In this document: in pieces, positions 7,290 to 16,127 of the stretch
Position numbering within the stretch: the first letter of the stretch is position 1
Layout of the letters: each line of letters opens with the position of its first letter
The notes under the pieces: generated by a model
What the model was told of the DNA's origin: nothing
What the model saw: only the letters and a program-made list of their open reading frames with translations
The model's database searches: none
Program-made: the position numbers and the translations under genes
NCBI GenBank assembly: GCA_903902915.1
Contig: CAIUWR010000045.1
Location: forward strand, 202,588 to 266,587
DNA: 64,000 nt
Origin: an uncultured Hyphomicrobiales bacterium
GTDB lineage: Bacteria; Pseudomonadota; Alphaproteobacteria; Rhizobiales; Beijerinckiaceae
Direction of reading: 5' to 3'

Positions 7290-10087
7290 TGGGCCAGCCG
7301 CTCCAGAAGGTCACGCACATGCACCTGATCGGCCTTGTAGTTGCCGGTGAGCGTGTAGATGACGATGTTGACGCCCGCGCGCAGGGCCATCTCCCTCTGC
7401 CGTTCCGTGCCCGGCGTCAGCGGAAACAGCGGCTCGCCATTGCGCGACACCGCCCAGGCGCTCGCCAGATCATTCGAGGTGATGAGGATGGGCGAGACGT
7501 CGTCGCCCGAGCGCACCGGCCGATTGGCGCGCTCTTCCGCATCGGGCGGCAAAGCCTCGATCCACATCTGACCGATGGTGGTGCGGCCCACGAAACTGTC
7601 GAGAAGATAGAAAGTCTTGGTCAACACATGGTCGCGCGGCACGGGCTCAAGCTCTGGCACGTCCACATTGGCGAGCAATTTGCGCAGCCATAATTGCTCG
7701 GGCGAAGACTCGCCGCCCGAGCGCGCGGTGAGCGCGTCGCGCGTGTCGAAAAGCACCGTGCCGCCCTGCTTCATATAGTTGGAAATGCGGGTCACAGCCT
7801 CGGCTGACGGCAAGGGCCGGTCGGCCACGATGGGCCAATAGATCAGCGGATAGAAGGCCAACTCATCGCGCGCAGGATCCACGCCCATGGGCTCGCCCGG
7901 GGACAGCGACGTGCGAGCGGCCAAGGCGCGCGAGAGCGCCGCCAGGCCGAGCTGACTCGCCTCGTCCACACGTGCGTCGCCGGTCGCCACATAAGCGAGC
8001 CGCGTCTGCAAGGCGGCCTCACGGTCGCGTGGGGTGACTGTGGTCTGCGCTTGCGCCGGTTGCGGCGCCAGTTGCGCAAAGCCGCCAAGCATCAGCACCA
8101 GCGCGCCCGCTGCGGCGGGCCTGCGCCAGCCACGCTTGAAAGCGCCCGCCAGCCAGAGCGAGACCAGCGCGTCGGCGATCAGCAGAGCCAGCGCCAAAGT
8201 CACCAGCGTGGGACGCAGATCCAGCGGCTCGGTCGTCTGCAACGGGTCCACCTTGAGCTTTAGTCCCGTGAGATCGACCGCGTTGAGTTGCGCGTCGGGC
8301 GCCAGCGCGTTGACCGCCGTCAACGCATCGGGCGGGCCGTAGAAACCGGGCGGGTGTTCCGCGCTGGCGCCGCCCGCATAATTCACCGGAATGGCCCGCG
8401 CGGAGAGCGGCGGCGCGCCCAGCACGCCAAACCCATCCAGCGTGCGGGTGGGAACGACGCTCTCCGCCTTTTGCGCGGCGGCGTTGGAGCCATCGCCAGC
8501 GCTCGCCCCCGCGCCGCCTTCGGAGGCGATGGCGACCGTGCGGCGCAGCAGATCGACGAAGAGGCCGGACAGCGGCAGATTGGACCAGGTCGTGTCAGCC
8601 GTCACATGCACCAGCACGATCATGCCCTTGCCGCGCCGGTCGGCCGTGATCAGCGGCGTGCCATCGGCCAGCGCCGCCCAGGTCTTGGCGGGCAGCCCCG
8701 CTTCGGGCTCCGCCAGAACTTGCCGCGTCACAGTGATTTCGTCGGATATGTTCAGCCCATGGAAGGGGCTCTCGCGTTCAAAGGGCGCGAGACGCTTGGG
8801 CGTATCCCATGAGAGCGAACCGCCCAGCACGCGCCCGCCGCGCCGCAGCCGCACGGGGGTCAGATCATCTGAAGAGGCCGCCAGCCTCGTGCCTGCGAAG
8901 CGCAGCAACACGCCGCCCTCTTCCACAAATTTGATGAGCCGATCCCGCGCGGGGCCGGTGATGACGCCCACATCCGCCAGCGCCAGAACGGATACGCTGT
9001 CGTCCAGCATGGCGAGGATGGGATCGCCCTTGCCAGCGCGCGGCTCGCGCACTTGCGCGAAGGGCGTCAGCGCGCGCACCAGATAGTAGGAGGGTGAGAG
9101 CAGCGGTTGGGACGTGTCAGCGCTAGCGCCCGACACGACGCCAACGCGACGACGCTTCCAGCGTTCGTCGAGCAGCGTCACCGCCCCCGCCGAATGTTCG
9201 TCCACGATCTCGACCCGCGCAATCTCGTTGCGCAACTCGATGGGCAGATCGAAGCGCGCCTTGGCCTCACGCGCCGCGCCAAGATCGAACGGCGCATCGC
9301 CAATCGCGACGCCCTTCATGTCGAACGCGCGCAACAGACCCTGCGGATGCCCATCGCTACGCGCGCGCAACACGCGCACCTCCAGCGCGCCAGCGCCATT
9401 GTCAGCCCCTGCGAGGGCCGATGCGGGCTTGTCCTGCGTCAGCACGCGCACGTCATGATCGCCCGCAGCCTGACGCAACCCTTGAGCGAAGGCGCGGCCG
9501 TCGCCATTCTCCAGACCATCGGAGAGCCAGACGATCTCGGCCTCTTGATTGACGCTCAGGAACAGTTGCAGCGCGGGGAGAGCCGCGAGGCGATCCGGAA
9601 TGAAAGGCGCGGGCTTGAGGGCGCGCAGGCGTTCGATGGTCTTGCCCGCATCCGCCAGCAAAACGTCGCGTCCGCCTTCCGAGGCAAGCAGCAGGCCCAT
9701 GGTGCGTCCATCGCGGCCCGCCGTCTGCGCCCGCTCGCTCGCCGCCTGAATGCGCTGCGGCCAGGTGGGCGCGGCTGGCCAACCGTCGTCGACGATCAGC
9801 AGCAGCGGCCCGCGTCCACCCTCGCCCGGCGGCAGGGGATTCCAGATGGGGCCCGCCATCGCCAGGATGACGAAAGCCGCGATGGCGAGGCGCAGCAGCA
9901 GCAGCCACCAGGGCGTGCGGGCGGGCGTCTCCTCGCGCGGCGGCAGATCGAGGATCAGCCGCAGGGGCGGAAAGGCGATCTGGCGCGGGCGCGGCGGCGT
10001 GATGCGCAGCAGCAGATAGAGCGCGGGCAACAGCGCCAGAGCGCCAAGCACGAGGGGAGCGGCGAAAGCGAGCGGGAGACCGAACAT
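7286..10087 (-). CDS. DUF4159 protein with N-terminal BatA-like membrane domain
   Basis: 933 residues. The N-terminus has the aerotolerance-regulator (BatA) layout: a first membrane segment, a short loop with PPRPRQIAFPPLRLIL, and a second membrane segment (WWLLLLRLAIAAFVILAMAG). A VWA-like fold follows, but its first metal-site motif is degenerate (IVDDGW). Two further membrane segments near residue 650-690 precede the C-terminal DUF4159 domain of about 210 residues (ELAFYPLIYWPIV, GGTVLFDTRD). The start codon overlaps the DUF58 stop by one base and its stop overlaps the next start by four, so translation is coupled. Function unknown; presumably a scaffold that works with the MoxR ATPase. 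Confidence 0.8.
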   Translation of the reverse strand: MFGLPLAFAAPLVLGALALLPALYLLLRITPPRPRQIAFPPLRLILDLPPREETPARTPWWLLLLRLAIAAFVILAMAGPIWNPLPPGEGGRGPLLLIVDDGWPAAPTWPQRIQAASERAQTAGRDGRTMGLLLASEGGRDVLLADAGKTIERLRALKPAPFIPDRLAALPALQLFLSVNQEAEIVWLSDGLENGDGRAFAQGLRQAAGDHDVRVLTQDKPASALAGADNGAGALEVRVLRARSDGHPQGLLRAFDMKGVAIGDAPFDLGAAREAKARFDLPIELRNEIARVEIVDEHSAGAVTLLDERWKRRRVGVVSGASADTSQPLLSPSYYLVRALTPFAQVREPRAGKGDPILAMLDDSVSVLALADVGVITGPARDRLIKFVEEGGVLLRFAGTRLAASSDDLTPVRLRRGGRVLGGSLSWDTPKRLAPFERESPFHGLNISDEITVTRQVLAEPEAGLPAKTWAALADGTPLITADRRGKGMIVLVHVTADTTWSNLPLSGLFVDLLRRTVAIASEGGAGASAGDGSNAAAQKAESVVPTRTLDGFGVLGAPPLSARAIPVNYAGGASAEHPPGFYGPPDALTAVNALAPDAQLNAVDLTGLKLKVDPLQTTEPLDLRPTLVTLALALLIADALVSLWLAGAFKRGWRRPAAAGALVLMLGGFAQLAPQPAQAQTTVTPRDREAALQTRLAYVATGDARVDEASQLGLAALSRALAARTSLSPGEPMGVDPARDELAFYPLIYWPIVADRPLPSAEAVTRISNYMKQGGTVLFDTRDALTARSGGESSPEQLWLRKLLANVDVPELEPVPRDHVLTKTFYLLDSFVGRTTIGQMWIEALPPDAEERANRPVRSGDDVSPILITSNDLASAWAVSRNGEPLFPLTPGTERQREMALRAGVNIVIYTLTGNYKADQVHVRDLLERLAH

Positions 10088-11010
10088 CAGGCGGCCCCCT
10101 GTCCGGCTTCGAGCCGCATCCGCAGGGCCAGCAGCGCCTGCGCGGCGGGCTTGTCGGTGCGATGCAGCGTGAAGCTCCAGCCACGCGACAGGCAGATTTC
10201 GCGCACGGCGTCCCGATGGGCGGCGAGACGCGCGATATAATCGGCGCGAAAGCTCTGCGCTTCGCCCACGCGCAGGGTGGCGCTGGAATCCACGTCGAGA
10301 AATTCGGTGTGGCCGGTGAAGGGGAACGTCTCTTCCACCGGATCGGCGATCATCACCACATGACCCCGCGCGCCGCGCGAGGCCATGCCATGGATCGCGG
10401 CGCGGATGTCGTTAAGCGCAGACAGAAAATCGCCGATCAGCACCGCTTGGGTGCGCGGGGGCAGCGCATCGGCGGGGGGCAGTTCGGCGGGGTTTGCTCC
10501 AGTGGTGCGCTCGTCCTCGATCAGCACCTGCGCGAAACGCTCCACGATGCCGCGCGTCGCCAGCGCCCGCGTCAGGCCCGGCAGGCCCACCCGCTCGCCG
10601 CCGCGCACCAGAAGGTCGGCCAGAGCCAGGCCCAGCACCAGCGCGCGGTCGAGTTTGGGCTGCATGGCGAGGGTCGAGGCATAGGCCATGGACGCCGAGC
10701 GATCCATCCAGATCCAGACCGTATGGGCGGCCTCCCACTCGCGCTCGCGCACATAGATCCGGTCATCGCGGGCGGAGCGGCGCCAGTCGATTCGGGTGGT
10801 CGATTCGCCCCAGACGAAGGGGCGGAACTGCCAGAAGGTCTCGCCCACGCCAGCGCGCTTGCGACCATGCACGCCATGCATCACGGTCGCCGCCACGTCC
10901 TTGGCCGCGACGAGCAAGGCGGGCAGGCGCCGCGCCAGATCCAGCGCGCCGCGCTGGTGGCGGGCGTCCGCCGCTCGTTCGCTGGGGTCAAGCAGGCGGG
11001 CGTCCACCAT
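10087..11010 (-). CDS. DUF58 domain protein (MoxR partner)
   Basis: 307 residues. The DUF58 signature is clear at about residues 60-85 (FRPFVWGESTTRIDWRRSAR), followed by YVREREWE and a VWA-like metal-site motif WIWMDRSASM (DRSAS). DUF58 proteins are cytosolic VWA-type partners encoded next to MoxR AAA+ ATPases. ATG at 11010 was chosen because it lies four bases after the MoxR stop; a longer in-frame start would run into the MoxR gene. Second gene of the four-gene operon. Confidence 0.85.
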   Translation of the reverse strand: MVDARLLDPSERAADARHQRGALDLARRLPALLVAAKDVAATVMHGVHGRKRAGVGETFWQFRPFVWGESTTRIDWRRSARDDRIYVREREWEAAHTVWIWMDRSASMAYASTLAMQPKLDRALVLGLALADLLVRGGERVGLPGLTRALATRGIVERFAQVLIEDERTTGANPAELPPADALPPRTQAVLIGDFLSALNDIRAAIHGMASRGARGHVVMIADPVEETFPFTGHTEFLDVDSSATLRVGEAQSFRADYIARLAAHRDAVREICLSRGWSFTLHRTDKPAAQALLALRMRLEAGQGAA

Positions 11011-11014
11011 CGGC

Positions 11015-12025
11015 TCAGCCAAGCCGCGCGGCGAGGCGCGCGATGACGCCGGAGATGGTCTCCCCCTCCGCACGCGCCGCGAAGGTCAGGGCCATGCGGT
11101 GCTTCAGGATCGGCTCGGCCAGCGCGCGCACATCGTCGATGGAGGGGGCGAGACGTCCGTCCACCAGCGCCCTCGCGCGGGTGGCGAGCATCAGCGACTG
11201 CGCCGCGCGTGGCCCCGGACCCCAGGAAATATGCTTGGTGACGGCGGGCTCGCCCTCGCCGGGACGGGCGGAGCGCACGAGATCGAGGATGGCGTCCACC
11301 ACGCTGTCGCCCACCGGCAGGCGGCGCACGAGGCGCTGGATGGTCATCAGCTCTTCGGCGGTCATGGCGGAGCGGGCGCGGGCGTCATTCTCGCCTGTCG
11401 TTTCGATGAGGATGCGCCGCTCCGCCGCGCGGTCGGGATAGGTCACGTCGATCTGCATCAGGAAGCGGTCGAGCTGGGCTTCGGGAAGCGGATAGGTGCC
11501 TTCCTGCTCCAGCGGATTTTGCGTCGCCAGCACATGGAAGGGGCGCGGCAGGTCATGGCGCTCGCCAGCCACCGTCACATGATATTCCTGCATGGACTGC
11601 AAAAGCGCCGACTGGGTGCGCGGGCTGGCGCGGTTGATCTCGTCCGCCATCAGCAATTGCGCGAAGATCGGGCCGCGCACGAAGCGGAAGGCGCGACGGC
11701 CGCCCTCGCCCTCCTCCATGATTTCCGAGCCCAGAATATCGGCGGGCATGAGGTCGGGCGTGAACTGCACGCGCCGGGCGTCAAGACCCAGCACGATCCC
11801 CAGCGTATCCACCAGCTTGGTCTTGGCGAGGCCGGGCACGCCCACCAGCAGACCGTGGCCGCCCGCCATCAATGTGACCAGCACCTCTTCGACGACCTTC
11901 TCCTGCCCGAAGATGACCGCGCCAATGGCCTCGCGCGCCGCATGGACACGCTCCAGCGCGCGCTCGGCGGTCTGGGCGATGGCGCTTTCCAGCGATGCGG
12001 CTGATATGTCCAGGGTCGCGCTCAT
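11015..12025 (-). CDS. MoxR family AAA+ ATPase
   Basis: 336 residues. Walker A is GVPGLAKT (residues 62-69), Walker B is LLMADEINRA (from 124), and the sensor region reads LATQNPLEQEGTYPLPEAQLDRFLM, all diagnostic of MoxR ATPases. These act as chaperones that remodel partner proteins carrying VWA domains, here most likely the DUF58 product encoded directly downstream. ATG at 12025 is preferred to a start eight codons upstream because the conserved family N-terminus begins there and GAGGAGATG lies immediately ahead. First gene of the operon; its promoter should lie in the 150-base gap shared with the divergent DUF1285 gene. Confidence 0.92.
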   Translation of the reverse strand: MSATLDISAASLESAIAQTAERALERVHAAREAIGAVIFGQEKVVEEVLVTLMAGGHGLLVGVPGLAKTKLVDTLGIVLGLDARRVQFTPDLMPADILGSEIMEEGEGGRRAFRFVRGPIFAQLLMADEINRASPRTQSALLQSMQEYHVTVAGERHDLPRPFHVLATQNPLEQEGTYPLPEAQLDRFLMQIDVTYPDRAAERRILIETTGENDARARSAMTAEELMTIQRLVRRLPVGDSVVDAILDLVRSARPGEGEPAVTKHISWGPGPRAAQSLMLATRARALVDGRLAPSIDDVRALAEPILKHRMALTFAARAEGETISGVIARLAARLG

Positions 12026-12177
12026 CACATCTCCTCGCGGGCGTTCCAAAATCTCGGGCCACTGTAGGCGCAGACCATGAACAGGACTAGTTTAGGCCGC
12101 GCAGGACGCTTGTCGATCCATGCGCGGATCAAAACAGGATAGACCTTTCCATTACGCAATCCCATTGGCGCCAGAAT

Positions 12178-12783
12178 ATGACCGATGACACAGTCCCGTC
12201 TCCTTCGATCAGCCCCGGCCTTGACGGTCTGGCGAAGGCCGCCGCGCGCGTCAAAACAGCGGGGTTTCCGCCCGTTCATCAATGGAATCCGCCCCATTGC
12301 GGCGATATCGGCCTGAAGATCGGGCGGGACGGGACATGGTTCCATCAAGGCTCGCCCATCGGGCGACCCGCCATGGTGCGGCTGTTTTCCTCCATCCTGC
12401 GCAAGGATCCGCAGGGCCATGTGCTCGTGACGCCGGTGGAAAAAGTTTCCGTGGAGGTCGAAGACGCGCCTTTTGTCGCAGTGGAGATGCAGGTGGAGGG
12501 CGAAGGCGAGGCGCGGGCGCTGCGGCTGCGCACCCATGTGGACGATTGGGTGCATGTGGACGCCGCCCATCCGCTGCGCTTCGAGCCTGGCCCCTCCGGC
12601 GGGCTGAAGCCTTATGTGCTGGTGCGCGATGCGCTGTGGGCGCTGGTGGCCCGGCCTGTCTTTTATGAACTGGCGGCGTTGGGCGAGGTGCGACAGGTCG
12701 AGGGGCGGGAGCTATTCGGCGTGGCCTCCGGCGGCGCCTTCTTCCCCATGTGCCCGGCGGACGCGCTGGAGGGCCTCGCCTGA
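12178..12783 (+). CDS. DUF1285 domain-containing protein
   Basis: 201 residues, the usual family length. Recognisable features are the early NPPHCGDIGLKIGRDGTWFH stretch with RPAMVRLFSSILRKD, and a later LRTHVDDWVHVDAAHPLRF, both typical of DUF1285. There is no signal peptide. The structure of family members resembles a two-domain beta fold, but no reaction is known. Its stop codon overlaps the Nudix start (TGATG), so the two are translationally coupled; the three-gene run DUF1285 > CoA pyrophosphatase > CCA transferase is commonly conserved in alphaproteobacteria. Confidence 0.88.
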   Translation: MTDDTVPSPSISPGLDGLAKAAARVKTAGFPPVHQWNPPHCGDIGLKIGRDGTWFHQGSPIGRPAMVRLFSSILRKDPQGHVLVTPVEKVSVEVEDAPFVAVEMQVEGEGEARALRLRTHVDDWVHVDAAHPLRFEPGPSGGLKPYVLVRDALWALVARPVFYELAALGEVRQVEGRELFGVASGGAFFPMCPADALEGLA

Positions 12784-13433
12784 TGTCGCCTTCCCCGCCC
12801 TTCTCAGCCGAAGACGTGCGCGAGCGCGCCCTGAAGAGCCTGCGCCTCGACATTGCGCCAGACGCCCTGCTGGCCCCGGTGAGCGCAGGCGACCATGTGC
12901 TGTCGCCAGAGGCCTTCCCCCCCGATGTGGGCAAGCCGGGCCGTCCCGCCGCCGTGCTGGTGCCCATTGTGGCGCGGGCGGAAGGCGCCACCGTCCTGCT
13001 CACCAAACGCGCCGCGCGGCTGCGCCAGCATTCGGGCCAGATCGCCTTTCCCGGCGGCAAGATCGACCCGCAGGACGAAAGCCCCATCGCAGCGGCGCTG
13101 CGCGAGGCGTGGGAGGAGATCGGCCTGCACGCCAGCCATGTGGATCCGCTGGGCTATCTCGACATTTACGCCACGGGGACGGGCTTCCGCATCTTCCCGC
13201 TGGTCGCCATCGTGCAGCCGCCCTTCGAGCTGACGCTCAACCCCGACGAGGTCGACGATGTCTTCGAAGTGCCCGTGCGCTTCCTGATGGATCCCGCCAA
13301 CCACCAGCTTCACACCCGCGAGGCCGCAGGGGTCGCGCGCCATTTCCACGCCATGCCCTGGGAAGGGCGCTTCATCTGGGGCGCCACCGCAGGCATGTTG
13401 AAGAACCTTCACGCGAGGCTCTATTGCGATTGA
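12783..13433 (+). CDS. CoA pyrophosphatase (Nudix hydrolase)
   Basis: 216 residues. The protein carries the UPF0035 segment LLTKRAARLRQHSGQIAFPG directly before a Nudix box, GGKIDPQDES...AALREAWEEIGL (about 91-115), with the catalytic REAWEEIG at 107-114. That combination marks the subgroup that hydrolyses CoA and its derivatives to phosphopantetheine and 3',5'-ADP. It is cytosolic. The first Nudix Glu is replaced by Asp (KIDPQD), as is usual for this subgroup. Start overlaps the DUF1285 stop by one base; stop overlaps the next start by four bases. Confidence 0.9.
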   Translation: MSPSPPFSAEDVRERALKSLRLDIAPDALLAPVSAGDHVLSPEAFPPDVGKPGRPAAVLVPIVARAEGATVLLTKRAARLRQHSGQIAFPGGKIDPQDESPIAAALREAWEEIGLHASHVDPLGYLDIYATGTGFRIFPLVAIVQPPFELTLNPDEVDDVFEVPVRFLMDPANHQLHTREAAGVARHFHAMPWEGRFIWGATAGMLKNLHARLYCD

Positions 13434-14680
13434 ACCCCGCCCGGATCGAAGCCCTCTCCTTCCTCGACGAGCCGAAGGTGCGCCGTATCTTCGAGGTGTT
13501 CGATTGCGCGGGCGAGGAGACGCGCGCGGTCGGCGGCGCCTTGCGCAACGCTTTGCTGGGCGCGCCCGTCAGCGACGTCGATTTCGCCACCACCGCCCCG
13601 CCACAGGTGACGATGGACCGCGCGAGGGCCGCAAAGCTGCGCGCCATTCCCACAGGCTTCGAACATGGCACGGTGACGGTGATCGTGGAGGGCCAGCCTT
13701 TCGAGATCACGACCCTTCGCGAAGATGTGGAGACCGACGGCCGCCGCGCCAAAGTGCTGTTTGGCCGCAATTTCGAACAGGACGCGCTACGCCGCGACTT
13801 CACCATCAACGCGCTGTCCTGCGACCGCGAGGGGCGCATCTTCGATTACGCCGGTGGGCTTGCGGATATGGACGCCCGGCGGGTGCGCTTCATCGGCGAC
13901 GCTCGGCAAAGGGTGCGCGAAGATTTTCTGCGCATCCTGCGTTTCTTCCGTTTTCATGCGGCCTATGGCGAAGGGCCGCTGGATGAAGAGGCCTTTCACG
14001 CGGCGGTGAATGAGCGTGAAGGCATGCACAATCTGTCGCGCGAGCGCATCCGTGCGGAGCTGCTCAAGCTGCTCGCCGCCCGCCGCTGCGCGCCCACCAT
14101 CGCCATCATGTGCGGCGCGGGCCTGTTGCTGCCGGTGCTGGCGGGCGTCGCCGTTCCCGCAAGGCTGGCGCGGGTGATCGGCATCGAGACCACGCGCGGG
14201 GCGAGCGCCGATCCCGTGCTGCGGCTGATCGCGCTCTGCGTGCTGGTGCGCGAAGACGCCGAGCGGCTGCGCGCGGAGCTGCGCCTCTCCAACGCCGAGG
14301 CCCAGCGCGCCCTTGGCGCCGCACGGGCGCTGGAGACATTGCACGGCCGCACGGCCCCGCCAGACGCGAAGGCCCTGCGCGCCTTTCTCCATATGCATGG
14401 CCGGGAGGCGGCGCGCGACGCCCTTCTGCTGGCGCAGGCGGAGGCGGGCGTCAGCGCGGACGACCCCCGCTGGGCGGGCGCCGACGCGCTTCTGGCGCAA
14501 ACGCCAAAGCCGCGCCCGCCCTTCAGCGGCGCGGACCTGCTGGCGCGGGGCCTCTCGCCGGGGCGCGACATGGGCGAGGCGCTGAAAGCGATCGAGGCGC
14601 TATGGGTCCGCGCCGACTTCCCGACCGATCCGGCGGCGCTCGCGCAGCTGCTCGACGAAGCGCTGACGCGGCGGCCCTGA
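13430..14680 (+). CDS. CCA tRNA nucleotidyltransferase / poly(A) polymerase family
   Basis: 416 residues. The class II nucleotidyltransferase head has GGALRNALLG (the GGxxR loop), SDVDFAT (the DxD metal site), a beta-strand ETDGRRAKV, and RRDFTINAL, followed by RVREDFLRILRFFRFHAAYG, the tRNA-binding neck. These motifs define enzymes that add or repair the 3' CCA of tRNA with CTP and ATP. The start is taken as TTG at 13430 because it overlaps the Nudix stop (ATTGA) and the homologous region begins right there; another TTG lies two codons earlier. Such a start would make expression depend on coupling to the upstream gene. Confidence 0.88.
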   Translation: MNPARIEALSFLDEPKVRRIFEVFDCAGEETRAVGGALRNALLGAPVSDVDFATTAPPQVTMDRARAAKLRAIPTGFEHGTVTVIVEGQPFEITTLREDVETDGRRAKVLFGRNFEQDALRRDFTINALSCDREGRIFDYAGGLADMDARRVRFIGDARQRVREDFLRILRFFRFHAAYGEGPLDEEAFHAAVNEREGMHNLSRERIRAELLKLLAARRCAPTIAIMCGAGLLLPVLAGVAVPARLARVIGIETTRGASADPVLRLIALCVLVREDAERLRAELRLSNAEAQRALGAARALETLHGRTAPPDAKALRAFLHMHGREAARDALLLAQAEAGVSADDPRWAGADALLAQTPKPRPPFSGADLLARGLSPGRDMGEALKAIEALWVRADFPTDPAALAQLLDEALTRRP

Positions 14681-14751
14681 GCTTTTTTCACAAATGGACT
14701 CCTCGCGGAGGCAAAGGCGCCCTAAAGTCATCGCTGTGTCTGGAGCAGCGT

Positions 14752-15012
14752 ATGAGTTTCGAGCGCAAGAGTCCCCGCGATGTCGCCCGCTCCCTTGCGG
14801 AGCGCAGCCGCAACCATGCGCGCGCCAAGATGCAGGCGGGAACGTGGCGTCGCGAAACCTTCACCCTGCCCCGCCCCGACGCCCGCGCCAAAGCGCGTGA
14901 ATGGTTCGAGCTTTATCCCAAGGCGGCCTATATGACGGAAATCGAATCCTGGCGCGAACTCTCCGGCGACCAGATCGAATTCACCATGCGGCGTCTGTCC
15001 ACCGCTGATTAA
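14752..15012 (+). CDS. Small hypothetical protein
   Basis: 86 residues, strongly basic in the first half (SFERKSPRDVARSLAERSRNHARAKMQ) with a more acidic C-terminal part containing EIESWRELSGDQIEFTMRRL. No signal peptide or membrane segment. I do not recognise a family. It follows the CCA transferase gene by 71 bases and overlaps the end of the convergent SDR gene by four bases. Codon usage fits the chromosome, which supports it as a real gene. Confidence 0.6.
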   Translation: MSFERKSPRDVARSLAERSRNHARAKMQAGTWRRETFTLPRPDARAKAREWFELYPKAAYMTEIESWRELSGDQIEFTMRRLSTAD

Positions 15013-15773
15013 TGCTCTACATCCGGCGTCTTCCACGCCAGATGCTGCCCGCCGTCCACCGCGATCATCTGCCCGGTGACGCTGCGCGCCTCCGCCAGAA
15101 ACAGCACAGCCGCTGCGATTTCGCGCGGATCTATGGCGCGCTGCAAGGGAATGGCGCCCGCCTCGCGCAGGAAATCCGCATTTTGCTGCATGTGGTTGGC
15201 CAAGGTCGGTCCCGGCCCGATCCCGTTGACGCGAATGCGCGGCGCGAAAGCCTGCGCCATGGTCTGCGTCGCCGTCCAGAGGGCGGATTTCGAGAGCGTA
15301 TAGGAGAAGAAAAGCGGGTTGAGGCGCCAGACCCGCTGGTCCAGCAGATTGACGATCAGCCCCTCGCCCCCCTGCGGCGACTGCGCGGCGAAATCGCTCG
15401 CGAGCTGCAAGGGCGCCCGCAAATTGATCGCCATATGTCGATCAAAGAGCGCGGGATCGAAGGCGCCCGCGCTGTCGGCTTCGAACAGGGAGGCGTTGTT
15501 GACGAGCAGGGTCACCGGCCCCAGCGCCGCCCGCGCGCCCGCCATGAGACCGGCGACCGCGACCGGGTCCGCCAGATCGGCGCTCAGCACGCAGGCGCGC
15601 CCGCCAGCGACGCCGATGTCGGCGCAGGCCGCCTCCGCCTCGGCGCTGGAGCGCGCGCTCGCATGAAGCGCCACCGCATAGCCTTTTTGCGCCAGCGCCC
15701 GCGCGATCGCCAGCCCGAGGCGCCGCGAAGCCCCCGTCACCAGCGCCGTACCAAGATGCAATGCCTCGTTCAT
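15009..15773 (-). CDS. SDR family oxidoreductase, pteridine-reductase-like
   Basis: 254 residues, typical of classical short-chain dehydrogenases. The cofactor loop reads TGASRRLG (residues 13-20); Arg in place of the usual Gly in the third position is characteristic of pteridine reductases and FolM-like dihydromonapterin reductases. NNAS at about 92 and the catalytic pair Tyr158/Lys162 (YTLSK) are present. It should use NADPH. A role in pterin metabolism is inferred from the cofactor motif only. Single gene, upstream of a 354-base AT-rich gap. Confidence 0.82.
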   Translation of the reverse strand: MNEALHLGTALVTGASRRLGLAIARALAQKGYAVALHASARSSAEAEAACADIGVAGGRACVLSADLADPVAVAGLMAGARAALGPVTLLVNNASLFEADSAGAFDPALFDRHMAINLRAPLQLASDFAAQSPQGGEGLIVNLLDQRVWRLNPLFFSYTLSKSALWTATQTMAQAFAPRIRVNGIGPGPTLANHMQQNADFLREAGAIPLQRAIDPREIAAAVLFLAEARSVTGQMIAVDGGQHLAWKTPDVEH

Positions 15774-16127
15774 ATCGCCCTCACTGTGCTTTATTTGCCG
15801 CTATGGGCGAAAGGATCAAGAGCGAAAGCGCAGCGGCGACTTTTACAGCCCCCGATTGACGTAAAGTCGCCATTATTAATTCCCTTTTAATCACGTTATT
15901 CGCCGCAATCGTGCCATATTTCAAAATGTAGTTTCAATAATTCAAGCACTTAACGCACTGTTAACCGCAAAATTCCCTATGATCACTTGAATATATATCG
16001 CCCAACTGACGCCATATTTAGAAAAGATACTAACTCATCAAAGCGGATGACCTTAAGTCTTCTTAAACCTTTTCCGCCGAGAACAGCTACATGTTGGCCC
16101 GGAACGTGGCCCTTAGGAGTAGATCTG
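15774..16127. other. AT-rich intergenic region upstream of the outer-membrane gene
   Basis: 354 bases, markedly AT-rich from about 15860 to 16060, between the divergent SDR and barrel genes. It should carry the strong promoter of the barrel gene and a long leader. A TTGACG at 15856-15861 is a possible -35 element, but I cannot assign a matching -10. The AGGAG at 16115-16119 is the ribosome site of the barrel gene. No RNA gene or further coding region seen. Confidence 0.55.

Noticed and set aside
12614..13429. Long 5' extension of the CCA transferase frame
   Set aside because: It lies over the Nudix gene in another frame and is Arg/Pro-rich without homology.
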